DNA from: Lumbricus terrestris | Lineage: Eukaryota; Annelida; Clitellata; Crassiclitellata; Lumbricidae | Direction of reading: 5' to 3' | Assembly: GCA_949752735.1 (NCBI GenBank) | Contig: OX457038.1 | Span: 26,106,956 to 26,170,955, forward strand | DNA length: 64,000 bases | Part shown: in pieces, positions 34,990 through 46,622 of the stretch | How positions within the stretch are numbered: position 1 is the first letter of the stretch | Layout of the letters: every line of letters starts with the position of its first letter | Program-made: the position numbers and the translations under genes | The notes under the pieces: generated by a model | Database searches by the model: none | The model's input: the letters and a program-made list of their open reading frames with translations, nothing else | What the model was told of the DNA's origin: nothing

Positions 34990-35116
34990 TTAGAAGTTCT
35001 TGGGAGAAAGACTAAAAAGGTCATCAGATTTTTCGGCGGAAGACTCAAGCAAATTTTCGACCCAAGACCAAAAATTGTGGCCGTTCTAAAATGTCTGTAT
35101 CTGCCTCTGGCAACAG
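34990..35116. mobile_element. Terminal part of a CAAGGGCGGATACAGG-family MITE
   Basis: Read in reverse, its end CAGAGGCAGATACAGACATT matches the corresponding end of the MITE at 58403-58711. The match continues inward through GGTCTTGG, TCGAAAA and the AAAAAGGTCATCAGATTTTTC string. The opposite end was not located with confidence (perhaps near 34590), so only the shared part is called. Confidence 0.5.
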
Positions 35117-35624
35117 TGGCAAGACTTAGTGTCGCGTGACATAGTCTTCCCGTATAGCATTCCGTATTCTCCCGGAGACAGTGGAGACTCAATTTCGAAA
35201 CTGATCCGCATCAGAAATTTTACAGAGCAGATATCTGATAACTGCAATTGAGTCATAGATGACGGGTCAATGTCTTTTACGAGAGTTGGGTCATTGTCCT
35301 GTCATAAAAAGTGGATGTCTGTCTTGCTATAAAAGGTGTGTCTCCATCTTTCGTGCCGTTGTAGAGACTCCGTGATGCGGGTGGTTTTAAGCCTATAGGA
35401 TAAGCTCCTGAAGGAGGGGATTCGACTCTTGCCGTGTTCGGTTTCTTCCGATTCCTCCCCCCCAATGAACCAAGGATCTATGCATGGCGTGTAGTCAACG
35501 CGAGACTTGGGGAGCAGACGGGTGCTTCGCTTGGGGGGCGAGGTGCTTCTGCTGACATCATTTCTATAGCGCCACTAGACAACGGATCGGTTGACAGATA
35601 CCAGATCGAGTTCAGAGATATACC

Positions 35625-38094
35625 CAGTGGCGTCTACGTCGCAATCATTAATTTTGTTCCCTTCATCACCACTTGGAGTGGGAGAACAAACCCCCCCATT
35701 TTCGCCGACTTAAAACAATTGTATGGGAATCTGTTCATGTGTTACGTACGCACAGTGTTTAATCTAGTCCCCCTCCTCTGGGGGAGAAATTCGGACGCTC
35801 GTGATGCGCGTGGCACTGTGAGGGCAGGGGTATGGGGAGGGGATGCGCCCATCCCTATCAGAAACTTTTTGAATTTCCACAATGCAATGGCAGCATTTTA
35901 AGGTGTGATCTTAACAATATAGCTGTACTTTTTCAATGACCCATTAGAAACTTTTGAATTTCCACATTGCAGCAGACGTAAGGGGTCATTTTAAGGGGTC
36001 ATCTTTAAAAAAACTGTACTTTTTCAATGACCCATTAGAAACTTTTGAATTTCCACATTGCAGCAGACGTAAGGGGTCATTTTAAGGGGTCATCTTTAAA
36101 AAAAACTGTACTTTTTCAGTGACCCATTAGGAACTTTTTGAATTTCCACATTGCAATGGCAGCATTTTAAGGGGTCATCTTAGCAAAATAGCTGTACATT
36201 TTCAGTGACCCATTAGAAACTTTTTGAATTTGCACATTGCAATGGCAGCATTTTAAGGTGTGATCTTAACAATATAGCTGTACTTTTTCAATGACCCATT
36301 AGAAACTTTTGAATTTCCACATTGCAGCAGACGTAAGGGGTCATTTTAAGGGGTCATCTTTAAAAAAACTGTACTTTTTCAGTGACCCATTAGGAACTTT
36401 TTGAATTTCCACATTGCAATGGCAGCATTTTAAGGGGTCATCTTAGCAAAATAGCTGTACATTTTCAGTGACCCATTAGAAACTTTTTGAATTTCCACAA
36501 TGCAATGGCAGCATTTTAAGGTGTGATCTTAACAATATAGCTGTACTTTTTCAATGACCCATTAGAAACTTTTGAATTTCCACATTGCAGCAGACGTAAG
36601 GGGTCATTTTAAGGGGTCATCTTTAAAAAAACTGTACTTTTTCAGTGACCCATTAGGAACTTTTTGAATTTCCACATTGCAATGGCAGCATTTTAAGGGG
36701 TCATCTTAGCAAAATAGCTGTACATTTTCAGTGACCCATTAGAAACTTTTTGAATTTGCACATTGCAATGGCAGCATTTTAAGGTGCCGTCTTAACAAAA
36801 TAGCTGTACTTTTTCAGTGGCCCATTAGAAACTTTTTGAATTTCCACAATGCAATGGCACCATTTTAAGGTGTCGTCTTAATAAAATTACCGGTACTCGT
36901 TTTTCCATGCTGATACTAGCCTAGCCATGGTTTGAGACTCTAGAGTGTCGCCTCCCAATTGCAAACAATTTTTGGATTTGCACATTGCTGCCGTAGGCTA
37001 CGTAGCATTTTAAGCTGTCATGATCTCAGTGCTCAGAGATGTGGTTCAAGACTTCAATAAATGTCGCTCCCAATGCTTAATTTTTTTAATTTGCAGACTG
37101 GGATGGCTGCTTTTAAGTTGCCATCTTAGACGAATTTTCATTATAGATAAATAAGCTCAATGAATAACACTGTAGTAAATTATAATGATATTTATGAAAT
37201 ATTTCTGAAACATTGGGGTGATATAGGCATCTCCGCCACCCCTTTAAATCTCCGTCCATGCGCTTAGAAGCTGAAAGCTAATAATTTGAATTCTCCACAG
37301 AAACTCTCTGTGTAGGCAGACCTTTTGCTGTTGACAACTCCTGCTGATGTCGATGCAACTCTTCGCGAAATAAGAAAAACTTATAACGCAGAAACAGTCA
37401 AATTCGATTGTCTGTGGTAGACCTACATATGACATTGTATAATGACTACCATCTAGCTTCCTGCACCTATGGCTGCATCTCTATAACATGGAAAGACTCT
37501 GCTTTACATCAGAGCTGCTCTTATCCATTTCAGCGATATGCTGGCTGGGAATCTAATGCGAAACATCTGTTATTAGCATCATTAGGTTTAGGCTACTTTT
37601 ACAGAAGGGACTACTGTCCGAATACTTGGGTAGGCTACACGTGCACAGCAAGTGTCAAACGGGTCTTTTGATTCTTGCTGCGCGACCGTCGCAATCATTA
37701 ATTTTGTTCCCTTCATCACCTGCCAAGGGTGGGGCTTCGGTTCGGCTCCGTCAGTAAACGTGATTAGCGATAAGAGGTCAATCCCGAATGGGTGTGTTCC
37801 ACCCTTGTATGCCAGGGACCTGACTGACACTAATGTCTATGAGTTGTCCTGCTCCCTACCAAATATAAGTGACATCAAGCGAACCGTGGGTTCGTTAGTC
37901 CAAGGTCATAATGTTTTTCGATGCATAGGCCTAAATGATGCACAAATAATAATTTTCGTATTCCAGGCCTTTGTTTAATAGAAATTCACCAACCCCCCCA
38001 ATTTACACCCGAAAAACGTCAAACCCCCCACTTTCAGAAACCGTGGGAGAACGTTCTCCCAACCCCCCCCCCCCCCCATTGGTAGACGCCACTG
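35625..38094. mobile_element. Non-autonomous hAT-type element with an internal satellite (2470 bp)
   Basis: The left end is CAGTGGCGTCTACGTCG and the right end GGTAGACGCCACTG. The flanks are a perfect 8-bp duplication GATATACC (35617-35624 and 38095-38102). No transposase is recognisable inside. The interior holds a roughly 1 kb tandem array and a perfect 34-bp direct repeat (35637-35670 and 37687-37720, TCGCAATCATTAATTTTGTT core), so part of the terminus has been duplicated internally. Homopolymer C runs occur near the right end. Confidence 0.9.
35840..36890. repeat. Higher-order tandem array of ~88-bp units (A-B-C pattern)
   Basis: Each unit contains GACCCATTAGAAACTTTT, a 'CACATTGCA' segment and TAGCTGTACTTTTTCA. 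Three diverged unit types can be told apart: A (GTGTGATCTTAACAATATAG), B (GCAGCAGACGTAAGGGGTCA) and C (GGGGTCATCTTAGCAAAATA). Their order is A B B C A B C A B C A A, so an ABC block of about 265 bp has been amplified as a unit. Confidence 0.9.
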
Positions 38095-38102
38095 GATATA
38101 CC

Positions 38103-38808
38103 GACCGACTTTCGTGGCTATATTACTTCGACAGAGCCGCGGATCCTGGGTTCAACATCACTATAACAGTATTTTCACTGTTGGTTGAGGTTTCAATCCT
38201 TTCTTAAAATCTGCAATGGTCCTTAGCACTTATGCCTGACCTTCTTGACATTGTATACCTAATAAAATATCTTCGGCATCAAAATCTATAAATTAAAAGG
38301 TAGGCCTATGCAGACAACTCAGCATACGCCATATATTGATTAGATCTATTAGTATTATTTAATAATTAAGATAGGCCTATAGTAACCTATTCGTCTATAA
38401 TTATAGGCCTAGGCCTACATGCTTAAGGTTTTCAAGGTTTGGTTGCATATTATGGTAAACGACGCAATCACGTTCAATAGTTAGTCACAATTAAGCGAAC
38501 AAGTGTGCATAGCGCCTACGAGAAACATAAACGTCAGGCCTACCAAAGGTCTACAGATTTCGCACACTGCCTAACTTGAGATTCCATATAATGGCATATT
38601 AGTGAACTAAGCCACTACATTTCGTTACTATGAACATATGCCGCATGAATTATGAACATATGCCGCATGAATTATGGACATATGCCATATGTGCACAATT
38701 TAGTTATGTGCGTATGCCATATGCATATAACCGAAGTTGTCCTCCATAAAAATATCCTGCAGCCTCTGTGCGTAAGGCAGATTAAGCAGATTAAGGTGTA
38801 TCCCTTAT
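38103..38808. other. No gene recognised
   Basis: AT-rich DNA with TAGGCCTA words and a duplicated CATATGCCGCATGAATTATG string near 38635-38675. Nothing coding was seen. Confidence 0.4.
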
Positions 38809-38984
38809 GTTTGTATGTGCACTTGTTATAGCGCCCCTTCAAGCTAAATATACTCAGAGGCTATCCCGACATCGGAGTTTCACGCCCAAGGTCCATACGC
38901 GCGGTGACTTGAGCTGGATTCGAACCTGCAACCCTTCGGCTGCGGGGCGACGAACATAGGTCTACCCACCACACCACCACCAGG
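38809..38984 (-). mobile_element. tRNA-headed SINE, family B, partial copy
   Basis: The element reads on the minus strand: a GGTGTGGTGGG head, a GGTTCGAATCC B box, CGGAGTTTCACG read in reverse, and the 3' tail GGGGCGCTATAACAAGTGCA. Compared with the copies at 58178 and 63126 it lacks an internal piece. Confidence 0.75.
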
Positions 38985-39711
38985 GGTTATTTTAAGGAAT
39001 TTTCTCAACTGCACATAAATGACGTATTTTGAGACTGGACATAAGAAAGTCCTTGACCAGGGATTTGTCCCCCAAAGCGGAAGCAGCTTTTGGTGAGCGC
39101 TCGTTAATAAGCTGGTGCTTTGCGCTTGGCCTTCGACTGGGGCTTTAGATGTTTGAATATTAAGATTTTCCGACTTTATAAAAATTCATATTAAAGATCA
39201 AAATCAATTGTTATGACAATGTTTGACTCAAAGTTCATCATGGCAAAATCTCTATATAAATTAGCGAATGAAATCACCTAGACGTTCTTAGACGTTTAGA
39301 CTTTTCAAAAATCCTTAATCGACTAGAGATCTCTTAAAGATCCCTTATGTTACAGATCCTCTGTTGTTCCCGGAATTGGAAATAGCTCAGAAAGATTGTG
39401 AAGTGTAATAAAGTTAAATGGTCCTATGTTCCTGGACACTTCCAAAGTTTCGCTAGTAGGCCTATGTAAGGGTAGGTCTAAATGTTGCTTTTCTGCTCTG
39501 AAAACCTGGTCATTAAGATCAACATGATATTGTTTTGCTAAAGCTAAAACTAGCAGACAAGATGAGATATTCCCCAAGAAATAAAATCTTTGAGCTAATT
39601 TCAAATTTTGTATAAAATATAACCCACTAGCTGCAAAGTACGATGTAAGACCGATAAATTTCATTAGGAAACCTCCCAAATGGTATTTCTGAAATATCTG
39701 GGGATATAAGA

Positions 39712-40511
39712 CATAGATTGAGTATTCGCATATTACGAATATTAAGATTTTCAAATATTCACGAATATTAACGAATATTAAAACTGCCAACGAATATTAT
39801 ATTCGTAAAAAATTATGTTCTGTCTCGAAATTCTTTATTCTTAATTTTTATTTTGTTATTTATGAAAATGTTTAGCTTTTACTGAATGATTTGTACAGAA
39901 TTGAATTAGCCTACGCATAGGCCTATATCAGTAAGTTACAATAACTTTAATAGATTTATTGTTAAAAACTTCAAGGTCTCTGCTGGGTCTGGCCAATGTG
40001 GCCATGCAGTATTCATATCACATTCGATACTTAATGTTAAGTCACTTTGTCTGATTTATGACCATCCTCCCCAACTGAAAAGAGAAAGAGCCACCGATGG
40101 CAGTTAGCAAGTAGCAGCAATAGTAGGCTAAATTAGAAATAAACTTTAACTGCCTATAGCCTAATAGTAACTGCAAATTGATAGAGTAGTTTTATATTAG
40201 TGTAGCAGGATGAGCAAATATAGCCTAAATACCAACGCAGGAAATAATAGTGCCAGATTACAAGCAAAATTTATCCCGATCTCAGCATTTTAAGCGAATT
40301 GCATATTTTAATTCAGCCTTGCCCTGGATGCGAGTTAATATCAAGGAGACATGCAGAAACTTAAACTGCTTTACTTGGTAACATTGCGGTTTCGATGGTT
40401 CACTTTAATCCGTTAACGAATATTTACGAATATTTACGAATATTAAAAAATCTTAATATTCACGAATATTTACGAATATTAAACCCAAAAGTCACGAATA
40501 CTCAATCTATG
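39712..40511. mobile_element. 800-bp TIR element with GAATATT subterminal repeats
   Basis: The ends are CATAGATTGAGTATTCG and CGAATACTCAATCTATG, flanked by a perfect 8-bp duplication ATATAAGA (39704-39711 and 40512-40519). Several ACGAATATT/AATATTCGT motifs follow each end in inverted orientation, and a shared AATATTAAGATTTT block lies in both arms. No transposase is visible. The 8-bp duplication suggests hAT or a related superfamily, although the terminus is not CAGTG-like. Confidence 0.88.
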
Positions 40512-41103
40512 ATATAAGATATAAGTATCTCCGTCACCACCACAAGTTCCGGGTTCCTATCCCATCTAAGTCTACACCCCTGTGCGGGATGCTAGTTTGA
40601 TAACATAGGCCTACGTGTATCTTCCATATTCTGAGGATGGTGATTTTTGTATGGGATCACATAAACTCAAAAAGGGTGCGTGTAATATGGGGATATATGG
40701 AGAATTTTGAAGAAAATTTGAGTATGCATTGACCTACAATCCTACATCATGTATGTATGTATGTATTGGATAGCCTGAAAGGCTAGATCAGTCTGGATGT
40801 CTGCCTGATTAATTCTTTTCTTTTCATCGCCTGTCTCCAGTTAGATACTTGGGTTGTTATATTATAGTAGACTATTTTGCTTTATGCGTCTGACTGTCTA
40901 GGGGAGACCTGGGCAGGTTGCAACATTTTTCACATTTTCGTGTGTCACATTTTTATCTGTAGAGCTATCTGCAAACAGTTGAGCCCATATGAATCCTTTA
41001 CATCTCAGCATCAAAACAAGCTATAGCGACGATCTCAATGACCAAGCAAGTAGCCACAATAACTAACTGAACAGAGGACTCCAAAATGTTGCAACCGGTT
41101 ATA

Positions 41104-41397
41104 AAGGTTTCAAATTACCCCCTCCTAAACATTACCCCCATGCAAACTGTAAATTGCATCAATCATCGCATTTATTGCACTAAAATATCAGAAAAATCAT
41201 CCCGCTTCTTGTTTTGGTCTGAAGATTTTCATCCGTCATCCCACTTTATGGTTTGTTATCAATATTTTCATCTGTAACTAAAATACTAATCGCCGCTGAA
41301 GTTACAATGGAGAAATGGCTTCGAGGCTATTATTATTTTTTCGGATCAAAAAAAGCTACCGGTGGGTAATGTTTAGGAGGGGGTAAATTGAAACCTT
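41104..41397. mobile_element. Mariner-like MITE nested in the composite (294 bp)
   Basis: The inverted ends AAGGTTTCAAATTACCCCCT and GGGGGTAAATTGAAACCTT extend for about 34 bp (through CCTAAACATTACCC). The element is flanked by TA (41102-41103 and 41398-41399). Confidence 0.85.
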
Positions 41398-41424
41398 TAC
41401 ACCGGACCGGTGTTGGTTGCGGTT

Positions 41425-42383
41425 CTAGGACTACTGATCACAGGTCAACTGATCTAGGGACTACTGATCTAGGGACTACTGATCTACAGTGTGAGAATTG
41501 TGGAAAAATAACTGGGGGGTTGGACCATTATCCACTTGGAATTGGGGTGTAAAAAACATACTTTAACATGGGGCTCTAAGAAAGACTGGGGGGGGGGGTC
41601 GAAACCCCCCAACCCCCCCGGCAATTCTCACCCTGCTGATCTAGGGACTACTGATCATAGGCAACTGATCAAGGTACTATTGATCACAGTCCGAGTTGTC
41701 TAAGAACAAACACAATCACTGAAATCAGAGAACAATTTAATAGATCGAAACTCAATACCGGAATTGGTTTACTCAGTATTAATACTGTCGAAAATTAGTT
41801 ATTAGCAAACGATTTCAGTAAATTACTAAATTTACGGCTGTTAGAGCACAAAGTATCATACATCGAAGTCCATTGTATAACTCGAAAAACGTCATTATAC
41901 TCTCAATAAAGAAATTGTCTTGACAAGTTTAATAGCATACGAATCTGGATGAATGTTCTTTTATTGTTGAAATAGGAGTTGGATAGATGAAAATAATGCT
42001 TAAGAAATAGAAGCTGGATTGACGAAAATAATGTTTAAGAAATGGAAGCTCGATAAATGTTCTTTAATTGATGAAATAGGACTTGAATCGAAGAAAATAA
42101 TGCTTAAGAAATAAAAGCTGGATTGATGAAAATAATGCTTAAGAAATAGAAGCTGGATTGACGAAAATTATGTTTAAGAAATGGAAGCTGGATTGACGAA
42201 AACAATGTTTAAGAAATAGAATCTGGATGAATGTTCTTTTATTGTTGAAATACCGTGCGATGTGCGTTGTATAATTTGTGATCAATAGTACCTTGATCAG
42301 TTGTCTCTGATCAGTAGTCCCTAGATCAGTAGTCCCTAGATCAGTAGTCCCTAGATCAGTTGGCCTGTGATCAGTAGTCCGCA
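41425..42383. mobile_element. Foldback-like element with multi-unit TIRs (nested)
   Basis: Each arm of about 120 bp is a string of ACTACTGATCTAGGG units preceded by GGACTACTGATCACAGG and closed by ACTGATCAAGGTACTATTGATCACA. The arms are inverted. The left arm is split by a 149-bp hAT MITE. The interior (about 41940-42245) is a tandem array of a roughly 41-bp unit (GAAGCTGGATTGACGAAAAT, then AATGYTTAAGAAAT). Target duplication not resolved. Confidence 0.75.
41487..41635. mobile_element. hAT-type MITE inside the foldback arm (149 bp)
   Basis: The ends are CAGTGTGAGAATTG and CAATTCTCACCCTG, with a perfect 8-bp duplication CTGATCTA (41479-41486 and 41636-41643). It carries an internal G run and C run. 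It is inserted into the repeat unit ACTACTGATCTAGGG. Confidence 0.92.
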
Positions 42384-42426
42384 TACCGTTGGTTGCAACA
42401 ACCCTCGGGGAAGGTTGCAACAACAT

Positions 42427-43753
42427 TGAAAGTAGTCTAAATATTCAAATAAGGCTGCGTAGCCCTTGAGCCAACTGAGGCCTGGCTATGCATCTAGATT
42501 ATAAGAATGTAATATATATAATTAAACAAATTCAAAAAGACAGAGTATCGAGAGCATAAAAAAAGATAGAATTTTTTCTGCCCTAGTAATCGTCATGCGA
42601 AAAGTCTGATAAATATTTTCAAGTGGCCTATAAACGATGCAGTTGGACAGGATATAGCCTACTTCTATCAAATTGGGCTAATGATGTTCAATATTTAATT
42701 TAAAATGTAGGATTATTTTCAAGCTTTCAGAGTTTTTTCAGGTATCTATTGAATCGATTCAAGTGTAAAAGCTATGGTTGTCCATCCACCAAAAAGATTG
42801 TGAACTTGATTTATTATATATGCCCAAGAAATCGTCGCGTATAGCCTACTGTTGAAGAAGCTTGTGGTTGTCATCCATCCGCAAGATTAGCACCGATATG
42901 GCCAATCAGAACATGTCTTATAGAAATATGTTTCATGAAGTTAACTCGCACAAAAAACAGTGGAGGCACAGAACTGTATACAAACATCCGAATCAAACCT
43001 CAAAATCTCAAATTGTTTTTTTTCACCGGATGTCAACACACCAATCTGTTTTAGACTTCTGTTTGTCAGAACTTTAACAAATCCGTTGAACAGTGGTTAC
43101 TACGGTTTCATCGAGATTGTAAAATGTAAATGTCAATTGCTTGGAAAGTTTAACTGAAGATATTTCATCATGAGTTTATAGCAGTTTCATTGAAGCATTC
43201 TAAACTCGAAGTGTCTGGTGTTCACTGATGAACCTTGATTTCGCAACTTAAATCCCGAAAGCCAGTCTTCAGCAGCAGCAGCAGCAGCAGCAGGCATAGC
43301 ACACCATTGAAAGGAAGTTGATATTAAAGTTAGTGGCATGTTGGTAAATACAACAAGTTCACTTACTTCCAAAATAGCCCATTACACATGACACCAACCA
43401 TCAGCAAATAGTCAGCAATTGATTTTGGTTATCTAAATAATTAATTTGTGACTTTGACAGTCCAAGACTAGCACCACTATCAGTGACTTCTTTTTCTATA
43501 CCGATCATTGCTTCTTTACTAACAGAACCGCAATCAGTTTTCGCTAACAATTTCTCATCATCGTGGATAGTTTAGAGATTAAAAATAGACCAAACAAGGT
43601 CAATTGATTAGAGCATGTAACGTGGCTTAGTATAATTCAATCAGTGTACCAATTTATAGAATGCATAGGCCTATAGCCTGTAATATTTTAATACAATGTG
43701 CTCTAACTGCGACGGGCAGACCAACAATAGAAGCGGCTTATTGAAATAAATGT
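42427..43753. other. Interior of the composite element; no gene recognised
   Basis: Unique AT-rich sequence with a short CAG run at about 43270-43292. No transposase motif was recognised on either strand. Confidence 0.4.
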
Positions 43754-45451
43754 ATGGGTTGGTTGCAACATGTTGCAACCATCCCCGAAAAAAATGTTGC
43801 AACCAACCCCGAAGCAACATTTACCTCTACATCTACCGTCTTCGATGACTTTCGACCTGTCACTGAATCGGACGTTCGGCTAGTTTTTGCTACTGTTAAC
43901 TTAAACTCATGTGAACTAGATCCTTTACCCCCATTTATTATTAATGACATTTTGGATGACCTTGGCCTCTTCTTGGTCTACCTGTTTAATAGGTCCCTCT
44001 CTGAAGGTTGCATCCCTCCCTCACAGAAACGGGCTCTTGTCTTTCCTTCCCTCAAAAAGCCTAACCTTGACACAAACCTTTGCCAAAAATATCGGCCTAT
44101 CTCCAATCTCTCCTTTCTTTCTAAGATACTTGAACGTCTTGTCTCTCTGCAGTTTCTCCCTTACCTTGAGCAATCTGGTCTCCTTCCTGCAAATCAGTCT
44201 GGTTTTAGAGCCCACCATTCCACCGAGACTGCTCTCCTTTCTCTTCTATCTGAAATATATTCTGCCGTTGATAGGTCTGAGCTCACCCTATTGGCTCTCT
44301 ATGATGTCTCTTCAGCCTTTGATATGGTTGATCATGATATCCTTCTCAAGCGTCTTGAGACATCCTATGGTGTTAAGGGCCTCCCCTTATCTTGGTTTCA
44401 GTCGTACCTTTCTGAAAGAACCCAAATGATTATATCTGGTGACTCTCGAACCCAATGGGTTCATGTCAATCTGGGTGTTCCTCAAGGTTCAGTTCTTGGG
44501 CCCCTCCTATTTATTCTTTACACGGCTGACATCTCTTCTCTTTTTCCGATCTGTAGTGCTGCTGGCCATCTCTTTGCTGATGATGTCCAGACCTTTGTCC
44601 ATGGTTCCCCCTCTTCTCAGCTGCTTCTAGTTGGGTTTATTGAATCTCTCACTAATCATCTCCACTCATGGATGTCTTCTAATCGCCTTTCGCTTAATAC
44701 TTCAAAGACTCAATTTATCTGGTTAGGTACTCCTCAGCAGCTCCATAAGCTTGATCTTATTCTTCTCTCTGAAAAATTCCCATTGTTTTCCTTCTCTTCA
44801 AGTGTGCGTGATCTGGGTGTAGTACTTGATAGCTCACTTACGTTTACCGAACATATTTCCAATCTGACACGCTCGTCATATTTTCATTTAAGACGACTCA
44901 GAGTCATTCGTCGCTCTGTCTCCTCCTCCATCTTCACTACCTTAGTTCATGCTTTTATATGTTCTCGAATTGACTATTGCAATTCTCTTCTCATTGGTCT
45001 TCCTAAAGTTCTTCTTTCACCGATTCAGTCAGTTCTCAACTCAGCTGCTAGATTGATTGCCCGCCTTCCCAAGTACTCTCACATCTCTACCTTTATGTTT
45101 GATGAACTTCATTGGCTCCCTCTACGTGCTCGCACACAGTTCAAGATCCTCACACCGATCCTAAAGTCTCAACGGGGTCTTGCCCCAAAATATCTGAATG
45201 CTTTACTTCGTCCTCACTCAGCTTCCTCCCATCGTCCACTTCGTTCATCCAACAGACTTGACCTATTGGTTCCTCGGTCTAGAACTACTATGGCTCAGTC
45301 TCGATCTTTTGTCTCAATTGGTCCTTCTCTCTGGAATGCTCTTTCTCCTTCTGTTCGCTCTACGCTTCTTTCTGTCAGTCTCTCCTCTACTCTGTCTCTT
45401 CTTAAAACCTGCTTCTTCTCGCGGGGCCTTGCGCACTGGGAGCGCCTCTGA
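43754..45451 (+). CDS. LINE reverse transcriptase, C-terminal part of ORF2 (565 codons, uninterrupted)
   Basis: RT motifs in order: YRPISNLSFLSKILERLV (about residues 113-130); FRAHHSTET (151-159); YDVSSAFDMVDHD with the first catalytic Asp (183-195); GVPQGSVLGPLLF (241-253); and a FADD box LFADDVQTF (273-281) where the first LINE of the window has YADD. VRDLGVVLDSSLTF and a C-terminal RLIARLPKYSHI/LHWLPL region follow. The apparent start methionine lies in the GTTGCAACC host repeat, so real LINE sequence begins only around 43800 and the native start is missing; no endonuclease is present. The RT frame is intact for 1.65 kb. It shares only partial identity with the other LINE ORF, so the two are different families of the same CR1/L2-type group. 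Confidence 0.85.
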   Translation: MGWLQHVATIPEKNVATNPEATFTSTSTVFDDFRPVTESDVRLVFATVNLNSCELDPLPPFIINDILDDLGLFLVYLFNRSLSEGCIPPSQKRALVFPSLKKPNLDTNLCQKYRPISNLSFLSKILERLVSLQFLPYLEQSGLLPANQSGFRAHHSTETALLSLLSEIYSAVDRSELTLLALYDVSSAFDMVDHDILLKRLETSYGVKGLPLSWFQSYLSERTQMIISGDSRTQWVHVNLGVPQGSVLGPLLFILYTADISSLFPICSAAGHLFADDVQTFVHGSPSSQLLLVGFIESLTNHLHSWMSSNRLSLNTSKTQFIWLGTPQQLHKLDLILLSEKFPLFSFSSSVRDLGVVLDSSLTFTEHISNLTRSSYFHLRRLRVIRRSVSSSIFTTLVHAFICSRIDYCNSLLIGLPKVLLSPIQSVLNSAARLIARLPKYSHISTFMFDELHWLPLRARTQFKILTPILKSQRGLAPKYLNALLRPHSASSHRPLRSSNRLDLLVPRSRTTMAQSRSFVSIGPSLWNALSPSVRSTLLSVSLSSTLSLLKTCFFSRGLAHWERL

Positions 45452-45515
45452 ACGGTTCACCCTACTAGAGGCGCTTTATAAATGTTTAAATACAATACAA
45501 TACAATACAATGCCT
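43800..45515 (+). mobile_element. 5'-truncated CR1/L2-type LINE inserted in the composite element
   Basis: It starts near GAAGCAACATTT just after the repeated GTTGCAACC host motif. It carries the RT and ends GAGGCGCTTTATAAATG, then an (AATAC)n tail at about 45486-45512. The 5' boundary and target duplication are not defined. Confidence 0.8.
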
Positions 45516-45931
45516 AGACAGTGTTATGGAACAAACTTTCGATGGCGCTGATTATAAATAAAATGACTATATGCATTTTCAAGCTTAATTACTTGTCCAA
45601 CTTATAAAACCAAACGACAAATATTTCTTCAAAACATTCGGTTGCATGTTGCAACCAGCCCGGTCTCCCCTACGTCCCTTCCTACTTCAGCTTGTCAGAG
45701 CAAGCGTCAAAAGCAAGAGAAAGTAGACTACGATGGCCAAGAAATTGTCATTATGGTATGAAGGATAACCCCGGCCTTTACAACTTTATCAGGATATCAA
45801 CCTACAGCAGGCCTTGAACCTGCATCCGCCCATACATTTAGCCTACTGCAAATTCTTCTGTCTGCAACCTATAAGTGTGATTTTTAGCAGAACCTTGTCT
45901 TCGATTACATCACCCATTTTCCGCGCGCTTA

Positions 45932-46084
45932 CTTCATGCACACGGGTGACCTACGCCGTATCGGTCTAATGTTTGACTTGAAAACTGCATGTAATCACCA
46001 TATCTATTCTATGGTTCACGCCAAATTTCAACAGGCCTGCTCTTTTCCTGAACATAAATATCACTTAAATAAACCGCCTCAAAG
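45932..46084 (+). pseudogene. LINE reverse-transcriptase fragment
   Basis: It encodes GDLRRIGLMFDLKTA and then YSMVHAKF. These match the wording of the LINE at 16058-17899 (DLRRIRPMLDFKTA and SIVHSKL). It has no start or tail and is surrounded by unrelated DNA, so it is a relic. Confidence 0.6.
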
Positions 46085-46622
46085 ATGTTCACTTTGGGCT
46101 GTCACTATCGTGTTTGTGTCCAACTTTTTACTACTAACTTCTTGTCTGTTCACGTAACAAGGCAAAAAGTAACTGCACAAGATCTGATTTTCAACTGCAC
46201 AAATCTCTTTTCCAACTACACACTTTGTGTCCAGCTGCACGTTAAAATAACCCCTGACCACCACCCCTTATGTATTTCAGTATATAGTGTCGACTACACA
46301 CTACACAGTATGCATACATAATACATACATAGTACACTATACAAGTATACGTAAATACATACATGTACATATTATACAGCTATATATAATTTCATATACA
46401 TAGCCTGCGTACACATACACACATAGTAGCATCATACAGTGTCATACACGCACATGTATACATACGTATATACTGTATAGGCAACGCTTCATGGTTGTGT
46501 GGGCGGCATCTGATTGAGCGTCGGCGTCTAAGTCGAAGAGTCTGCTCCACAATAATAGTATGCTGTCAAGTGCAATAATTAATTGGGTCTGAAATGTTTG
46601 ACTGTTAGAGGTTCTTCTTGTT

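Larger units (their letters stand above)
40901..45670. mobile_element. Composite nested element bounded by GGGGAGACC inverted ends (4.77 kb)
   Basis: The left end GGGGAGACCTGGGCAGGTTG and the right end, read in reverse, GGGGAGACCGGGCTGGTTG match over about 24 bp. TA dinucleotides flank both ends. The interior repeats GTTGCAACC many times (for example near 41089, 42391, 42411, 43761 and 43797). Inside sit a 294-bp MITE, a foldback-like element that is itself split by a hAT MITE, and a LINE. The host element without these inserts would be short and non-autonomous. Confidence 0.75.

Noticed and set aside
35434..35901. 155-codon plus-strand ORF
   Set aside because: It crosses the left boundary and TSD of the 2.47 kb hAT-type element, so it cannot be one native gene.
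39350..39790. 146-codon minus-strand ORF
   Set aside because: It starts inside the TIR of the 800-bp element and has no recognised motif; its composition looks random.
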